A DNA stretch of 6,584 bases from Firmicutes bacterium UBA6418 (lineage in GTDB: Bacteria > Bacillota > Clostridia > Peptostreptococcales > Anaerovoracaceae), in the NCBI GenBank assembly GCA_002439735.1, contig DJPG01000082.1:1-6584 (forward strand). The letters are read 5' to 3'. Made by a program: the position numbers and the translations under genes. Below are positions 4,523-6,584 of this stretch, piece after piece. How positions within the stretch are numbered: position 1 is the stretch's first letter; each line of letters starts with the position of its first letter. The notes below the pieces were generated by a model. It did not search any database, was not told the origin of the DNA, and saw nothing but the letters and a program-made list of their open reading frames with translations.

Positions 4523-4561
4523 CCTAGAATCGTAAATGGCGAAGCCGTAAGGCTCCTTCTT
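4474..4561 (-). ncRNA. Antisense RNA to the 32-codon ORF, candidate RNA antitoxin, about 88 nt
   Basis: This minus-strand unit has a complete promoter (4596-4568) and an intrinsic terminator ending at 4474. The RNA would start near 4561. It forms a 5' hairpin GGAGCC-TTAC-GGCTTC (4554-4539, one G-U), then a pairing AGGCT/AGCCT across the complement of the ORF end (around 4524-4508), and finally the terminator. It is complementary to about 49 nt of the ORF's 3' half and 39 nt beyond. Such 3'-overlapping antisense RNAs act as antitoxins in known Gram-positive type I systems by blocking translation or promoting decay. It is convergent with any transcript running into cas3, so it may also affect cas expression. 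Function is inferred from architecture alone. Confidence 0.65.
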
Positions 4562-4587
4562 GACTTCATCATAGCACGATTTAAGAT
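4560..4587 (+). promoter_or_regulatory. Possible weak promoter directly before cas3
   Basis: TTGACT (4560-4565), a 16-bp spacer and TAAGAT (4582-4587) could start a transcript near 4594, 36 nt before the cas3 ATG. The -10 is poor and the site overlaps the antisense promoter on the other strand. If it is real, the two would compete for polymerase. Confidence 0.25.
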
Positions 4588-4596
4588 TTTACGCAA
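4568..4596 (-). promoter_or_regulatory. Promoter of the antisense RNA
   Basis: On the minus strand TTGCGT (4596-4591), a 17-bp spacer and TATGAT (4573-4568) predict a start near 4561. The promoter ends only 34 bp before the cas3 start codon and points away from it. Confidence 0.7.
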
Positions 4597-4629
4597 GGAA
4601 AAGTTTTGGAGAAGGTGGTGATCGCGAGC

Positions 4630-6584
4630 ATGTATATCGCACATATCAATGAACGGACGGGAGAAAAGCAAAGCGTACGGGAACACAGCGAAAATGTTGC
4701 AGCCTTATGCGAGCAGTTTTCGATATCGGAGTTGAAACGTTTATGTTTCGTGATAGGATTGGCTCACGATATCGGGAAGTTTTGCAGTGACTTTCAAAGA
4801 AAAATAAATGGCGAAAATATCCGTGTAGATCATTCTACGGCAGGGGCGGTTGTTGCAGAGCAATCTTACGGTTCTGCCGTAAGCATGATTGCAGGTCTTT
4901 GTATTGCAGGACATCATGCGGGCATTCCGGATGCAGGACTTCTGAGTGATGCTTACCGGGAGGATCATGCATCCATACTTCGCACGCGAATAGAACAGAA
5001 GAAAAAACGCTGCGCGCAGGACAACGGTGAGAATTTTGATGCATATCGCAAGGAAATCGAATTACCTAAAATTGATGAAATGGAGATTGGAAAATTTCTT
5101 ATGCGAGAGTGTATCACGCAGAAGAACAGGGATGACGCAGCAATTGACAACTTTGCGTTTATCGTGAGATACTGTTTTTCCTGCCTGGTGGATGCAGACT
5201 CAATTGACACGGGAACCTTCTGCGAGACAAGAACCGAGGATACCTTAAAGGCGGATTTTCAGAGGTGCCTGGATAAAGTGAACCGGCAGTTAGATGCGTT
5301 TGTGTGCGAGACAGAATTGCAAAGGGCACGCAGACGCTTACAGGAACAGGCTTTTACCAAAGCGGAGCAGGATGCGGAAATCTATCTGATGAATATGCCG
5401 ACCGGCAGTGGGAAAACGCTTTGCAGCGTGAAGTTTGCATTGCAAAGGGCGATTGCGAAACAGAAAAAGCGAATCATCTATGTGATCCCGTACAACAACA
5501 TCATCGATCAGACAGCAGCAGAGTTTGAGAAAATCTTCGGCGAAGATGCACAGATCCTGCGGCATCAATCTTCTTTTTCCTATGAAGATATGGAGGATCT
5601 GGAGGAAGACTACCGAAATGCACTGAAGAACGGAACAGAAAACTGGGATGCACCATTTATCATCACGACGGCGGTTCAATTCTTTGAGTCGATGCATTCT
5701 AATAAGCGTGGGAAGCTGCGCAAACTACATAATGTTGCCGATAGTATTCTGGTCTTTGATGAGGCACACCTGATGCCGATGGCGTATCTGCAGCCATGCT
5801 TACAAGCAGTGTCTTATGCGACAAAACACTTAAACAGTGAAGCTTTGTTCCTGACTGCAACGATGCCGGACTTTGAAACCTTGCTGCGGCAGTATACGAT
5901 CACAGGAGAAAAAATCCTGAACTTGATCGATGATACGAAAGACTTTACGAAGTTTGAAAAATGTAATTTTGAGAAACTGGGAGCCTTATCCGCAGAGGCG
6001 CTTTTGAGCAAGGTCGGCAGTGCAGCATCTACCTTGGTCGTAACTAACAGCAAACAGGCAGCAAGAAAGCTATATGAACTTGCAGATGGAGATAAACACT
6101 ATCTTTCCACTTATCTAACGGCGCTTGACCGAAAGGAAATTATAGAAAAAATACGGAGGAAGTTAAAGGCACTGGAAAAAGATTTTCCGGGACTTGCCAA
6201 TGTGCCGGAGGAACGAAAAATTCGAATCTTTTCCACAAGTTTGATCGAAGCGGGTGTTGACCTGGATTTGGAAACAGTTTTTCGGGAAATGACAGGACTG
6301 GACAGTATCTTGCAGAGCGGCGGCAGATGCAACCGTGAGGGAAGACGGGAACATGCAGTGACGTATACCTTTTCCTTTGCTGATGAAGAGTTGCGTTCGC
6401 GGGAAACGGAAGCAAGCGAGCTGGCACAAGGTATGTTTGCGAAATATGATAGGATTACGGATCCTGGATGTATCCGAGAGTATTATGACCGTTTGTTTGG
6501 CATGAACCTGGAGAAAATTACAGGTAACACCATGAGTAGTTACTGCAGAAAGAATGGTTTGAATATTACAAGCATCCCATTTCG
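4630..6584 (+). CDS. cas3: CRISPR-associated nuclease/helicase Cas3, probably type I-C, 3' end outside the window
   Basis: The frame is open from the ATG at 4630 to the window edge, giving 651 residues. Cas3 is recruited by Cascade to nick and degrade target DNA. The N-terminal HD nuclease shows His19, LAHDIGK (44-50, His46/Asp47), VDHSTAGA (66-73), GHHAG (94-98) and LVDADSIDT (186-194). The SF2 helicase follows, with MPTGSGKT (256-263, Walker A Lys262), FDEAH (376-380), LTATMP (408-413), FSTSLIEAGVDL (534-545, motif V) and QSGGRCNREG (562-571, motif VI). All key residues are present. The MYIAHI start and HDIGK...DHSTAGA spacing resemble type I-C Cas3; I-C proteins usually run to about 730-800 residues, so roughly the last hundred are missing. 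The start is preceded by GAAGGTGG (4611-4618). An in-frame GTG at 4618 is too close to that site. The other cas genes presumably follow. Confidence 0.92.
   Translation, partial: MYIAHINERTGEKQSVREHSENVAALCEQFSISELKRLCFVIGLAHDIGKFCSDFQRKINGENIRVDHSTAGAVVAEQSYGSAVSMIAGLCIAGHHAGIPDAGLLSDAYREDHASILRTRIEQKKKRCAQDNGENFDAYRKEIELPKIDEMEIGKFLMRECITQKNRDDAAIDNFAFIVRYCFSCLVDADSIDTGTFCETRTEDTLKADFQRCLDKVNRQLDAFVCETELQRARRRLQEQAFTKAEQDAEIYLMNMPTGSGKTLCSVKFALQRAIAKQKKRIIYVIPYNNIIDQTAAEFEKIFGEDAQILRHQSSFSYEDMEDLEEDYRNALKNGTENWDAPFIITTAVQFFESMHSNKRGKLRKLHNVADSILVFDEAHLMPMAYLQPCLQAVSYATKHLNSEALFLTATMPDFETLLRQYTITGEKILNLIDDTKDFTKFEKCNFEKLGALSAEALLSKVGSAASTLVVTNSKQAARKLYELADGDKHYLSTYLTALDRKEIIEKIRRKLKALEKDFPGLANVPEERKIRIFSTSLIEAGVDLDLETVFREMTGLDSILQSGGRCNREGRREHAVTYTFSFADEELRSRETEASELAQGMFAKYDRITDPGCIREYYDRLFGMNLEKITGNTMSSYCRKNGLNITSIPF

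Noticed and set aside
3953..4630. A CRISPR array before cas3
   Set aside because: There is only one degenerate repeat-like unit and no second copy at array spacing, so it is a solitary regulatory unit and not an array.

Overview
The window looks like a fragment of a Clostridia-type Firmicutes chromosome, probably from a butyrate-producing anaerobe. The evidence is strong AGGAGG-type ribosome binding sites, sigma-A-like promoters, a thiolase next to a butyryl-CoA:acetate-type CoA-transferase, and a PatB/MalY-like enzyme. No species can be named from the sequence alone.

Layout. (1) 1-1572: the 3' end of a thiolase gene, then a complete CoA-transferase of the butyryl-CoA/4-hydroxybutyrate family, in one orientation with a short gap. 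(2) 1573-2028: a gene-free spacer with a possible weak terminator and small repeats. (3) 2029-4017: a MarR-family regulator and a PLP-dependent PatB/MalY-type C-S lyase, closed by a strong terminator. Near-identical 17-bp dyad sites lie just downstream of the marR promoter and just upstream of the lyase gene, so the regulator probably controls both. (4) 4018-4629: a densely regulated stretch with almost no protein coding. (5) 4630-6584: cas3 (HD nuclease plus helicase, probably type I-C), cut by the window end.

Region 4 is the most interesting. A sigma-A promoter (4058-4086) and an intrinsic terminator (4168-4210) define a small RNA of about 118 nt. It contains a 25-nt degenerate CRISPR-repeat-like element: a GTCG start, a short hairpin, and an 11-nt 3' tail resembling the type I-C crRNA handle. 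The 18 nt that directly follow this element match the opposite strand at 4274-4291 perfectly. There the sequence corresponding to the spacer is preceded by CTC, a plausible type I-C PAM. The match ends after 18 nt, and the full-length footprint would cover the -10 and start of a TTGACA/TAAACT promoter reading towards cas3. This is the architecture of a crRNA-like self-regulator (CreR) or of a CRISPR-controlled antitoxin RNA (CreA).

Downstream of the target are a second promoter, a leader that can sequester its own Shine-Dalgarno sequence, and a 32-codon basic ORF. An antisense RNA with its own promoter and intrinsic terminator overlaps the 3' half of that ORF, which looks like a type I toxin-antitoxin module. 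My working model (inference) is that Cascade loaded with the crRNA-like RNA represses the promoter for the small ORF and cas genes. This would either autoregulate the cas operon or hold a toxin silent as long as Cascade is intact.
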